DNA from: Ga0074139 sp046336825
Lineage (GTDB): Bacteria > Bdellovibrionota > Bdellovibrionia > Bdellovibrionales > Bdellovibrionaceae
Reading direction: 5' to 3'
NCBI GenBank assembly: GCA_046336825.1
Contig: JBKDFX010000188.1
Span: 1 to 26,989 of the forward strand
Length of the DNA: 26,989 nt
The position numbers and the translations under genes were made by a program. Below the pieces are notes generated by a model. That model worked only from the letters and a program-made list of their open reading frames with translations, had not been told where the DNA came from and made no database searches. Positions 7,396-14,378 of the stretch are shown here, piece by piece; the stretch's first letter is position 1; each line of letters begins with the position of its first letter.

Positions 7396-7833
7396 GTGCA
7401 GGCATTGGTGAAAAAAAAGGGTGAATGGACGGTGGTCACAATGAAGGGACGTATTCAACTCGAAAAAGCAGGTGCTTTTCGTGAGGCTTGTATGCGTGCG
7501 CTTGAAGCCCAAAAAGTGGTTTTTGAAATGTCGCACTTACAGTTCGTTGGAAGCACGGGAATGACTGAATTTTTTCAATGTTTAGCAGACATGCAAAAAG
7601 AAAAAGGTTGTTCAGTAGGCATGGTGGGACTCTCAGATGACTTCAAACGATTTGTTTCTGTGTCTGCGGCGGCTCAAATTCGAATTTTCGCTCGGCTTGA
7701 AGACGCCTTTAATTCGAGCCATTTGGACTTCGAATCTCCTGAATCTTGTGGCTCAATGAAAGATTCAACTTCTCAAGAGCCGACAGAGACTGAGTCAGCC
7801 GCTCCGACTCTTCGTTCTTTTGGTTCCACATAA
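7396..7833 (+). CDS. STAS-domain protein (anti-sigma factor antagonist-like)
   Basis: STAS domains act as partner-switching modules, often controlled by phosphorylation by an anti-sigma kinase. The domain spans about residues 4-104: VTMKGRIQLEKAG, VVFEMSHLQFVGSTGMTEFF, VGMVGLSDDFKRFV. In the usual D-S-(S/T)-G motif, the aspartate is replaced by glycine (GSTG); the phosphorylatable hydroxyl would be the Thr. I choose GTG 7396 because AAGGAG (7384-7389) lies six bases before it; TTG 7390 touches that site. The last 40 residues are Ser/Glu/Thr-rich and are coded opposite the tail of the minus-strand coiled-coil gene. No kinase or sigma factor lies nearby, so the partner is unknown. Confidence 0.85.
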   Translation: MQALVKKKGEWTVVTMKGRIQLEKAGAFREACMRALEAQKVVFEMSHLQFVGSTGMTEFFQCLADMQKEKGCSVGMVGLSDDFKRFVSVSAAAQIRIFARLEDAFNSSHLDFESPESCGSMKDSTSQEPTETESAAPTLRSFGST

Positions 7834-8779
7834 ATCGCATGGTTTCCAGTTGTCGTCTAAGTTGGTGGGACTCTTCCTCGAGTCGAATTTTGAAATCGTG
7901 CTGACTTTGTAAGTAATCTTTTAAATCTTTATTTTCGATTGAAAACCTGGCCAGATCTCCCGTTTGTTGATTGAGCTTCTCTTGCAATCGAAGAATTTCA
8001 GTTTCCAAAGAATTTTTTTGTTCAGACTTGGATCTGTCAAGTTCAATGACTTGGTTTTCTAACTCGATGGCAATCTGAGCTTGATCCTGCATTTTTTTGA
8101 GTTTTGTACGAGACTCTTTAATTTCAAGCTTAAGGGATCGATTTTCAAACTCGAGTATTTCTTTTTGCTTTTCCATCACCTCAACCAACTGATTTTTTTG
8201 TTTCTGCATTTCATCAATTTGATTTTTCGATTGGCGTAAGACCTCTTGCATTTGTAGTCGCAGGTCCTTGAGTTGATTATCTCTTAGTGTAATTTGGTTT
8301 TTATGGGATTCGCTTTGATTAAGCAATTCATCCCGGTGCTTTTTTAAATTTGCGATGTAGGGTTTAACTTGAAGACGTATCTTTTCATGGTATTTACGGA
8401 ATCGGTCCACTTCCAATTGAACTTCTTCGCGATCTCGAAGTGATTCAGAAAGCTTTTCTTTGTCGCCTTCAAGTTCATCAACTTTAGCTTTCCAGGCTAA
8501 ATCTTTTTCTTTCATAATTTCAATTTGATCACTTAAATGCATAATCTGGTTTTTCTGATTGAAATTTTCAGATTGTAATTCCTGATTAAGATCTTCAAGC
8601 GAAGCTAAGCGTCTTGAAAGAACTTTAAGTCTTTCCATCAGGTCTTCATTTTGAGAAATTAAATTCTCAACGGTGGCTGATTTGATGAGATCTTTTGAAA
8701 CATAAGAATTGCCATTTCTCATGTTGATTGAGGTCTCTTCGGAAAACTCATGGTCTTGTAATAAAGGCTTCAAATCCAT
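7709..8779 (-). CDS. Large coiled-coil protein, function unknown
   Basis: 356 residues, rich in Glu, Lys, Gln and Leu, with near-continuous heptads from about residue 38 to 345. Examples are LISQNEDLMERLKVLSRRLA and LRLQMQEVLRQSKNQIDEM. The only clear break is around VKPYIANL near residue 140. There is no signal peptide, membrane segment or catalytic motif, so it is probably a cytoplasmic structural or scaffold protein. No strong Shine-Dalgarno precedes the ATG; a GACGATAA stretch just upstream resembles a sigma-28 -10 element but is placed too close to judge. Its last 41 codons run antisense through the tail of the STAS gene. I do not recognise a named family. Confidence 0.8.
   Translation of the reverse strand: MDLKPLLQDHEFSEETSINMRNGNSYVSKDLIKSATVENLISQNEDLMERLKVLSRRLASLEDLNQELQSENFNQKNQIMHLSDQIEIMKEKDLAWKAKVDELEGDKEKLSESLRDREEVQLEVDRFRKYHEKIRLQVKPYIANLKKHRDELLNQSESHKNQITLRDNQLKDLRLQMQEVLRQSKNQIDEMQKQKNQLVEVMEKQKEILEFENRSLKLEIKESRTKLKKMQDQAQIAIELENQVIELDRSKSEQKNSLETEILRLQEKLNQQTGDLARFSIENKDLKDYLQSQHDFKIRLEEESHQLRRQLETMRFMWNQKNEESERLTQSLSALEKLNLSLSHKIQEIRSPNGSN
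7740..7767. repeat. Hairpin in the STAS/coiled-coil antisense overlap
   Basis: Eight-base perfect arms TGAATCTT (7740-7747) and AAGATTCA (7760-7767) flank a 12-base loop, inside the stretch where both genes are coding. A longer-range GGCTC/GAGCC pair overlaps it. There is no U-tract on either strand. It could mark a transcript end for either gene, but chance is not excluded. Confidence 0.35.
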
Positions 8780-8818
8780 ACACTTATCGTCTCAAATTCA
8801 TACGTAACTTGCAAAAAT

Positions 8819-8856
8819 TAGCCCTATCAAGGGCTAGAAACCTGGACCAAGGGCTA
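8819..8856. promoter_or_regulatory. Array of three GGGCTA half-sites in a divergent promoter region
   Basis: TAGCCCT (8819-8825) and AGGGCTA (8830-8836) form a perfect seven-base inverted repeat around ATCA. A second AAGGGCTA at 8849-8856 repeats the 8829-8836 copy exactly 20 bases on, both followed or preceded by ATCAAG-type sequence. The array fills much of the 112-base gap between the coiled-coil gene (-) and the membrane protein gene (+), so it is a plausible operator for one or both. The repeat is direct; the role is inferred. Confidence 0.4.
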
Positions 8857-8891
8857 TCAAGAGGAGCTGGTCTTTAGCCGAAAAGCCAATT

Positions 8892-9494
8892 ATGGCAGGA
8901 TCTGCGCTCAAAGTAGATAAGGTTCAACTGGAAAAGGCAATTACCGTTGCTCAGGAAAAAGAGGAAAAAAAACTCTTTGAGATGAACAATGATCCAGTGG
9001 ATTTCGGTAAGGCTGACAGTCTTCGGTACAATATTCTCAATTGGGTGCTTGATGAAAAGTATGATCGTGCCATTCAAGAGTTAAAAGATTTTGCCAATCG
9101 AGATTCTGAGTACCCCACCTTTCATCAAAGGGTCGAGAGATTCATTTCTCACTCAATAGATTTAGTTTATGCCATCAAAGCTAAGCGTAACTTTCCAGGG
9201 CTCTCCAGTTTAACCCGAGCCAAACAGCAGGAGCTTCGTGAAAAATTTAAGGAGCACTTTAAAGAGTTACAAATGGTGCTTCAAAAAATTGAAAAAATTC
9301 AAATTGATTTAAGAATTCAAGATGCTAGATCCACCATCTACATCATACGTGCCCTTTGGTTTGCGGGGGCTTCAATTGCACTTTTAGCATTCATGATGGA
9401 AATTTTTAACGGACTGGCTCTGACAAGCACTGTTGTTTTTGAGGATCTATTAAACAGGGCGGTGGAAGCCCTGTTTACGCTGCTGGGACTTTAG
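8892..9494 (+). CDS. Unknown protein with one membrane segment near the C-terminus
   Basis: 200 residues. The first 145 are charged and helical (KLFEMNNDPVDFGKAD, KYDRAIQELKDFANRD, TFHQRVERFISHSIDLVYAIK, then a coiled-coil-like KEHFKELQMVLQKIEKIQ). A single hydrophobic helix at about 148-172 (IYIIRALWFAGASIALLAFM) is followed by a short amphipathic tail. This predicts a cytoplasmic domain held at the inner membrane by a late anchor. An AGGAG lies 26 bases before the ATG, too far for a normal ribosome site, and no in-frame start fits it better. The stop overlaps the stop of the VKOR-DsbA gene by four bases. I do not recognise the family. Confidence 0.75.
   Translation: MAGSALKVDKVQLEKAITVAQEKEEKKLFEMNNDPVDFGKADSLRYNILNWVLDEKYDRAIQELKDFANRDSEYPTFHQRVERFISHSIDLVYAIKAKRNFPGLSSLTRAKQQELREKFKEHFKELQMVLQKIEKIQIDLRIQDARSTIYIIRALWFAGASIALLAFMMEIFNGLALTSTVVFEDLLNRAVEALFTLLGL
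9451..9477. terminator. Perfect hairpin at the 3' ends of the membrane-protein and VKOR-DsbA genes
   Basis: Ten-base perfect arms TAAACAGGGC (9451-9460) and GCCCTGTTTA (9468-9477) flank a seven-base loop. It lies in the last codons of the plus gene and starts 14 bases beyond the stop of the minus gene. For the minus transcript the arm ends in GUUUAAU, a weak U-tract; for the plus transcript CGCUGC follows. It is a possible bidirectional transcript-end structure. Confidence 0.5.
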
Positions 9495-10675
9495 AGTTCT
9501 TTTTCTACGGCCTGTAATATGGGCATGTACTGCCCTCCGCCGAGCTCTTTTTTATTTACAAAAAATGCGGGAGTGCCGCGGATGTTAGCCTGTAAACCTT
9601 CTTGAGCCATCTTTTGGATTTCAGTTTTGGTTTTTTCTTCGGACATGCACAACTTTAATTTTTCACAATCTGTACTGGAGTTAAGCTGACACAAAAGTTC
9701 ATCAACTTGTTCAATTTTGGAAAATTGACGGAAGTCTTCTTGTTTGTCGAATATCATCTGAGTCATCGCCCAACCTGATTGATTTAAAGATTCAGAACAG
9801 AAAGCGGCCGAGGCCAGTCGGCAAGAAATTCCATCACCTTGACCGTTAAATGCCGGGCTGGGGTTGCAAGTTCCATCCAGCGGGAAGGGTTTGAAGAGGA
9901 GGGCCACATCGTCGCGAGATTGGGTGAAAGCTTTCAATGTGGGGGCTGCAAACTTACAATGGGGGCAGCGAAAATCTGCAAATTCAACAATGACCATTTT
10001 TGCTGTTTCGACGGGGGCTCCCATGTGCAAGCCAAGGCTGAGGTCAAAACTTTGTTCGGGAGCGGCCTTCCAAGCTAAAATTTGATCTTGAATTTGCTCT
10101 TTCACTCGCGATTCTGCAAAGGGGCCACCCCAAGCACTCGCCAACGAAAGAACGAGGACTGGAATGCTCACTAAAAATCCATAACTGGTTTTGTCCGACA
10201 ATAATTTGGGTAAATCTTTGAATAAGCCCGTCAGTTTCAATCCAGAGAAATGAATGAGGATGAGGCTCAAAAAAGAAATGCCGTAAGCTAAAAAGCAAAA
10301 GAGGCAATAGTTTTTGAGCTGAGTGAGGGAGATCGCAAGCATAATGACAGAGGCTGCGGCGATGACAACTGAACCCAATCGAGTGGAAGCGGACCAAAAA
10401 CTAGGAGAATCGAGATTAAAGACAAGCCCAATTTGGGTCACGATATATACAAGGTGAACTGAGAAAGCCCATAAAGCCAAAGGGTAACCAAAAATTTGGG
10501 CGTATTTCGAAGTGCTGACAGCGTCACAGTTCCAAAGAGCCCCGACATTACACAAACTTTGACCTGAGGCGGCTCCATTTTGTAAATCAAAAAACTTTTG
10601 AGTCAAATAGGCGTGGAGACCGAGGGCGATAACGGATAAGACAATATTGATGACGATGGGTTTTATTTTAAACAT
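9491..10675 (-). CDS. VKOR-DsbA fusion: disulfide-bond-forming membrane enzyme
   Basis: Makes protein disulfides outside the inner membrane. The thioredoxin-fold domain oxidises substrates and the VKOR domain passes the electrons to quinone, replacing DsbB. Residues 1-175 are a VKOR bundle with helices near 5-25, 62-85, 100-120, 125-145 and 165-182. It has loop cysteines C42 and C50 (LCNVGALWNCDAVSTSKY) and the quinone-side CLFC at 124-127. Residues 210-394 form a DsbA-like domain with CPHC at 237-240 and the cis-proline GTPAFFVN near 369. Additional cysteines (for example DGTCNP, ISCRLA, AFCSES) may pair structurally. LptD with its cysteines is a likely local client. No Shine-Dalgarno is visible; a TATTAAT six bases upstream might be a -10 box. 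Confidence 0.92.
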   Translation of the reverse strand: MFKIKPIVINIVLSVIALGLHAYLTQKFFDLQNGAASGQSLCNVGALWNCDAVSTSKYAQIFGYPLALWAFSVHLVYIVTQIGLVFNLDSPSFWSASTRLGSVVIAAASVIMLAISLTQLKNYCLFCFLAYGISFLSLILIHFSGLKLTGLFKDLPKLLSDKTSYGFLVSIPVLVLSLASAWGGPFAESRVKEQIQDQILAWKAAPEQSFDLSLGLHMGAPVETAKMVIVEFADFRCPHCKFAAPTLKAFTQSRDDVALLFKPFPLDGTCNPSPAFNGQGDGISCRLASAAFCSESLNQSGWAMTQMIFDKQEDFRQFSKIEQVDELLCQLNSSTDCEKLKLCMSEEKTKTEIQKMAQEGLQANIRGTPAFFVNKKELGGGQYMPILQAVEKEL

Positions 10676-10712
10676 AATGGATTAATACCATCATGAATTA
10701 ACAAGGAACGCA

Positions 10713-12245
10713 ATGAAATCGTCGCAGCAAATTAAACAAGAACTGTACGCGCGCGTTTTTGAGCAAGTTCAAAATCACCATTCAAGTCAAGATCTGGAAG
10801 TAAAAAAGCTAGAACGTAAGATGCAAAATTTAAGTCGTAGGCCCTGGCAGCGGATGAATTCAAAATCATTTGATCGACGACTGAGTGAGGCTCAGGTTGT
10901 CTTCTGGGCTGATTTTCATGGAGTGCGTCAGTACCCTCGAAATTTATTGCGACATCTTGAAAACCAAAAACCTGAGTTTTTTTTAAATGGGTTTGTTTTG
11001 GGTTTAGAGTGTTTGCCTATTAGTAAGCAAAAGTGGATCGATGAATTCTTAAATCATCAAATTTCCGAAGAAGAATTTTTAGAGAAAGTAGAATGGAAAG
11101 AAAATTGGGGCTTCCCTTGGGAACATTACCGCCCCTTAGTCCTTATGGCAAAACAGTCTGGATTTCGCGTTTTAGCACTCAACAAAACGGGCCCAAACAC
11201 ATCATTATCTTTGAGGGAAAAAGCCGCCAGTCAGATATTGCAAAATGAAGCCAAGAAAAATCCCCAGGCTCGAATTTGGGTTCTCTTTGGCGAGTTTCAT
11301 TTGCTTCCGGGAGGATTTCCTAAATTTTGGAAAGAGCGGTCACGCACAGAATTTATTTTACAAAATTTTGATGACCTTTACTTCAAGCTTCCACCTAAAA
11401 ACCACAACTCATCCGCTGAGTTTTTGCGTTTAGGAAATGAGTATCTCTGCGTACAAGCCGTAGCTCCTTGGATTAAGTGGCAGTCCTATCTTCTTTTTTT
11501 AGAAACTCAAGCCGAGTTTGAATTGGATGAAGGAATTGAAGTGAGTGATCATCTATTTGATGTGGCCAAAGCTATGGCCAATGAGATGCAATGGAAATGT
11601 CTACCTCAGTGGTTTCATGCTTACAGAGCTGAAGACCATGTTTTGTGGCAAAAAATGAAAGCTGAAAATTCACAGACGAAAAAACTTTTTGAGAGATTTG
11701 TGCAAGAGCAACTGAGTTTTACAAGCTTCTCTCATTCTTGGTCTTATCTGTCTCGTCTGTCCAGCAATGAAGTGGGAGCTTTAGCCTTTTTGATTTTATG
11801 GCACTACAACTGCTCTCACTTAAGCTGGCCTGCGGACTCAAGGCTGAGTCGGGAGTCTTGGTTGCAGCTGACGTGGATATTTGCCTGGAGTTACTTTGGA
11901 TCCAAATTGCACAACCCCCACCGAAGGACACCGAGCCTATTAGACATCCAGGCCCAAGCGAAAAAGGCCTCTCGTCCCTTTGAGCGACAAGCGGCAAGAC
12001 TTGTCATCCACCTGACGCTGCAAGAGCAAACCGGAAGAGTCAGTAATATTTTTGAGGGGACCCCCTCAGATCGAGTTCGGTTTTTGGGCCTGACGTGGAG
12101 AGCTGGGTTGTTGGGTGAAAAAATATACTCTGCCTACCGCGAAGGGAAAATAAATCAGAAGTCATTGAAACTTTTTTTGTCTAAAAAACCTGGAACCAAA
12201 CATTTTTTTGAGGTTTGGCAAAGCTTGGAAGAGCTTATCAGTTAG
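10713..12245 (+). CDS. ChaN-like (Cofac_haem_bdg) protein with long C-terminal extension
   Basis: The N-terminal half, about residues 55-215, matches the ChaN/Tiki-like fold: VVFWADFHGVRQ (D67, H69), FVLGLECLP (E99), KENWGFPWEHYRPLVLMAK, VLALN and IWVLFGEFHLLPGGFP (E194, H196). Relatives are haem-binding lipoproteins or metal-dependent proteases. Here there is no signal peptide or lipobox, so the protein appears cytoplasmic. Residues about 220-510 are a Trp- and Leu-rich helical region (HSWSYLSRLSSNEVGALAFL, WLQLTWIFAWSYFG) I cannot assign. AAGGA at 10703-10707 gives a good ribosome site. The 3' end overlaps HU (-) by eight bases. The domain call is fair, the function unknown. Confidence 0.75.
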   Translation: MKSSQQIKQELYARVFEQVQNHHSSQDLEVKKLERKMQNLSRRPWQRMNSKSFDRRLSEAQVVFWADFHGVRQYPRNLLRHLENQKPEFFLNGFVLGLECLPISKQKWIDEFLNHQISEEEFLEKVEWKENWGFPWEHYRPLVLMAKQSGFRVLALNKTGPNTSLSLREKAASQILQNEAKKNPQARIWVLFGEFHLLPGGFPKFWKERSRTEFILQNFDDLYFKLPPKNHNSSAEFLRLGNEYLCVQAVAPWIKWQSYLLFLETQAEFELDEGIEVSDHLFDVAKAMANEMQWKCLPQWFHAYRAEDHVLWQKMKAENSQTKKLFERFVQEQLSFTSFSHSWSYLSRLSSNEVGALAFLILWHYNCSHLSWPADSRLSRESWLQLTWIFAWSYFGSKLHNPHRRTPSLLDIQAQAKKASRPFERQAARLVIHLTLQEQTGRVSNIFEGTPSDRVRFLGLTWRAGLLGEKIYSAYREGKINQKSLKLFLSKKPGTKHFFEVWQSLEELIS

Positions 12246-12522
12246 TTTTTTTGCAGACTCGAGTTCTGAATTCTTTACCAGGTTTAAATCGAGGTACAGG
12301 TATGCCTGGAACTTCAGCGTATTCACCTGTTTTAGGGTTGCGACCCGGGCGAGCTTTTCTTTGAGTGCGAACAAATGATCCAAATCCCACGAGTTTCACT
12401 TCTTCGCCCTTTGAAACAGTTTTTTGAATAAGATCAAGAGTGGCGTCGAGAACATTCTCAGTTTGATTTTTAGGAATTTTTAATTTTTCAGCTAACTTTT
12501 CAATGAATTCAGCTTTGTTCAT
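12238..12522 (-). CDS. HU/IHF-family DNA-binding protein
   Basis: Small dimeric nucleoid protein that bends DNA. The 94 residues start MNKAEFIEKLAEKL. They carry the family core KLVGFGSFVRTQRKARPGRNPKTGE, and the beta-arm with the VPRFKPGKEFR end that inserts next to a proline; the arm proline lies in GIPVPRF. I use the ATG at 12520-12522 because GAGGG lies six bases upstream; the adjoining TTG codon is not needed. HU and IHF subunits cannot be told apart reliably by eye. The stop lies inside the end of the ChaN-like gene. A likely promoter faces the argS promoter. Confidence 0.93.
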   Translation of the reverse strand: MNKAEFIEKLAEKLKIPKNQTENVLDATLDLIQKTVSKGEEVKLVGFGSFVRTQRKARPGRNPKTGEYAEVPGIPVPRFKPGKEFRTRVCKKTN

Positions 12523-12570
12523 CAAGAGCCCTCTAGCGCAAATGTTAGCACTTCAAAATGTCGAGGTGGA

Positions 12571-12599
12571 AAAGTAAAACTCACTTGCTCGAGGGTCAA
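12571..12599 (-). promoter_or_regulatory. Possible HU promoter
   Basis: On the minus strand TTGACC (12594-12599), five of six to consensus, lies 17 bases before TACTTT (12571-12576), three of six. This gives a leader of about 40 bases ending in the GAGGG ribosome site. It overlaps the divergent argS promoter, so the two may compete. Confidence 0.35.
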
Positions 12600-12613
12600 G
12601 AGGACTGTAGACT
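12585..12613 (+). promoter_or_regulatory. Possible leaderless promoter of argS
   Basis: TTGCTC (12585-12590) lies 17 bases before TAGACT (12608-12613), and six bases then lead to the argS ATG at 12620. Transcription would begin on the A of the ATG. The boxes are modest matches (three and four of six). The spacing, the absence of a ribosome site near the ATG and the similar lptD layout support it. Confidence 0.42.
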
Positions 12614-12619
12614 TTTGAC

Positions 12620-14323
12620 ATGCTTGCACAATTAAAGACACTTTTGGCTGAAAAAATAAATCAGGCCACGGGTCTGTCCCATCTTGACATTTATAAATCA
12701 CTGGAAGTTCCTAAGAATGAGTCTTTTGGTCATTTGGCCTGGCCTGTCTTTTCTTACGCTAAAGCTCAAGGAAAAAATCCCAACGAAGTGGCTCAGCAGC
12801 TCAAAACTGATCTGTCATCATTTTTGCCGCAGATTCAAAGTATCGAAGTCGTGGGGGGATTTCTTAACTTTAAATTTCTTCCGCAAGTATTAAATGAAAG
12901 TCTTTTTAAGGCTCTTTCGAACTCCACTCAGCTTTCAAAAAATGATTTGGGCCAGGCCAAAACGGTGGTGATCGATTTTTCTTCTCCCAATGTCGCCAAA
13001 AAAATGCACGTAGGTCATTTGCGAGCCACCATTATAGGTCAAGCTCTGTCCAATCTGCACAAAGCTTGTGGCTATGAAGTGGTGGGTCTTAATCATCTCG
13101 GTGATTGGGGAACTCAATTTGGAAAATTAGCTTGGTCCGTTAAGCGGTGGGGGAGCGAGCTGGGAGATAAACTTTGGACCATCGAAGGCTTACTTGAATT
13201 GTATGTTCGCTTTCATGACGAAGCTGAAAAGCATCCCCATATGGAAGTTGAGGCCAGTGAGACTTTTTTGCGCCTAGAACGTGGCGATCAGGAAATTAAA
13301 AAACTGTGGACGAAAATTGTTGAAGTGTCACTTGAAGATTATTCTAGGCTTTATAAAATTCTCAATGTGACTCACGAAAAAACAATCGGGGAGTCTTTCT
13401 ACAATGATCGTCTTTTGTCAGTGATTCAGCTCTTAGAATCAAAAAATCTTTTAGTTGAAAGTGAAGGCGCCAGAGTCGTTAAGTTTCCCGAAAATGAAAA
13501 CTTAAGTCCTTGCTTGATCCAAAAAAGTGATGGGGCCTCACTCTATGCAACACGCGATCTGGCCAGTGCTTTATTTCGTAAAAATGATCTCAAAGGGGAT
13601 CTTCTCGTCTACGTGGTGGGGGCAGATCAAGCGCTTCACTTTAAACAAGTTTTTCGAGTTTTGGAAATGTGTGATTTTGCTTGGGCTAAGAATTGTCATC
13701 ATGTCAGTTTTGGTCTTTATCGATTTAAAGAAGGAAAAATGTCCACCCGAAAAGGCCGGGTGATTCACCTCGAAGATGTTCTCAGTACAGCCATCGAATT
13801 GGTAGAAGGTGTCTTTAAAGAAAAGGGCAGAAATATTGAGGATTCACGAACCACTATCCAAGATGTGGCCATTGGTGCCGTTATATTTAATGATTTAATG
13901 AATGATCGTGTAAAGAATGTAGAATTTGATTGGGACCGAGCCATTAGCACCGAAGGAGACAGTGGACCTTACGTCCAGTACACCGCTGTTCGTTGCAAAA
14001 GTTTACTTCGAAAAAAACCGGGCTATCAATTTGACCCCCACTTTTCGGCGAAGGATTGGAATGAGTCAGAGTTGAGTCTTATTTTCCGCCTCTCGCAATT
14101 TGCTGAGACGGTGAAAGCCAGTTGCCAACAGTTTAAGCCCAATCTTTTGGCCCAATATCTGTTGCAGGTGTGTTCACAATTTAGTCATTTTTACCATGAA
14201 AACCGAGTTCTCGATGAACCCCTCGCTATCGAAATGAGACGATTGCATTTGGTTTATCTAACTGAAAAGGTACTCTCTGAAGGTCTGGGTCTTTTGGGTA
14301 TCAAATGCCCTGAGCAAATGTAG
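12620..14323 (+). CDS. argS: Arginyl-tRNA synthetase
   Basis: Class I synthetase that charges tRNA-Arg. It begins with the ArgRS-specific Add-1 domain (about 1-110, with NESFGHLAWPVFSYAK and VVGGFLNFKF). It has the HIGH motif as HVGH at 130-133, GLNHLGDWGTQFGKLA after it, and a KMSKS-type loop KMSTRKGR near 373, then SEGDSGPYVQYTAVR. The C-terminal helical DALR anticodon domain ends the 567-residue protein, a normal length. The only purine-rich stretch (AGAGGA) is about 15 bases upstream, too far for a ribosome site, so a leaderless mRNA is likely. It is divergent from HU. Confidence 0.97.
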   Translation: MLAQLKTLLAEKINQATGLSHLDIYKSLEVPKNESFGHLAWPVFSYAKAQGKNPNEVAQQLKTDLSSFLPQIQSIEVVGGFLNFKFLPQVLNESLFKALSNSTQLSKNDLGQAKTVVIDFSSPNVAKKMHVGHLRATIIGQALSNLHKACGYEVVGLNHLGDWGTQFGKLAWSVKRWGSELGDKLWTIEGLLELYVRFHDEAEKHPHMEVEASETFLRLERGDQEIKKLWTKIVEVSLEDYSRLYKILNVTHEKTIGESFYNDRLLSVIQLLESKNLLVESEGARVVKFPENENLSPCLIQKSDGASLYATRDLASALFRKNDLKGDLLVYVVGADQALHFKQVFRVLEMCDFAWAKNCHHVSFGLYRFKEGKMSTRKGRVIHLEDVLSTAIELVEGVFKEKGRNIEDSRTTIQDVAIGAVIFNDLMNDRVKNVEFDWDRAISTEGDSGPYVQYTAVRCKSLLRKKPGYQFDPHFSAKDWNESELSLIFRLSQFAETVKASCQQFKPNLLAQYLLQVCSQFSHFYHENRVLDEPLAIEMRRLHLVYLTEKVLSEGLGLLGIKCPEQM

Positions 14324-14343
14324 CCATTTAGTCAACTTAGGCG

Positions 14344-14371
14344 TCAAGAATCAGCTTTGTTAAGCCGATAA
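14344..14371 (+). promoter_or_regulatory. Sigma-28 (FliA)-like promoter candidate
   Basis: GCCGATAA at 14364-14371 is an exact match to the FliA -10 element. TCAAGAAT (14344-14351), 12 bases upstream, matches five of eight positions of the -35 element. The start would fall on the GTG at 14379. A single eight-base match is expected about once in a window this size by chance, so this is only a lead. Confidence 0.25.
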
Positions 14372-14378
14372 ATTCAGA

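Noticed and set aside
8780..8790. GACGATAA before the 356-residue coiled-coil gene as a sigma-28 promoter
   Set aside because: Only four bases separate it from the ATG, so transcription would start inside the gene; the -35 match is at a poor spacing.
12197..12219. CCAAAC/GTTTGG stem as the HU terminator
   Set aside because: The stem is six base pairs with an 11-base A/T loop, and the T-run comes seven bases later; too weak to call as a feature.
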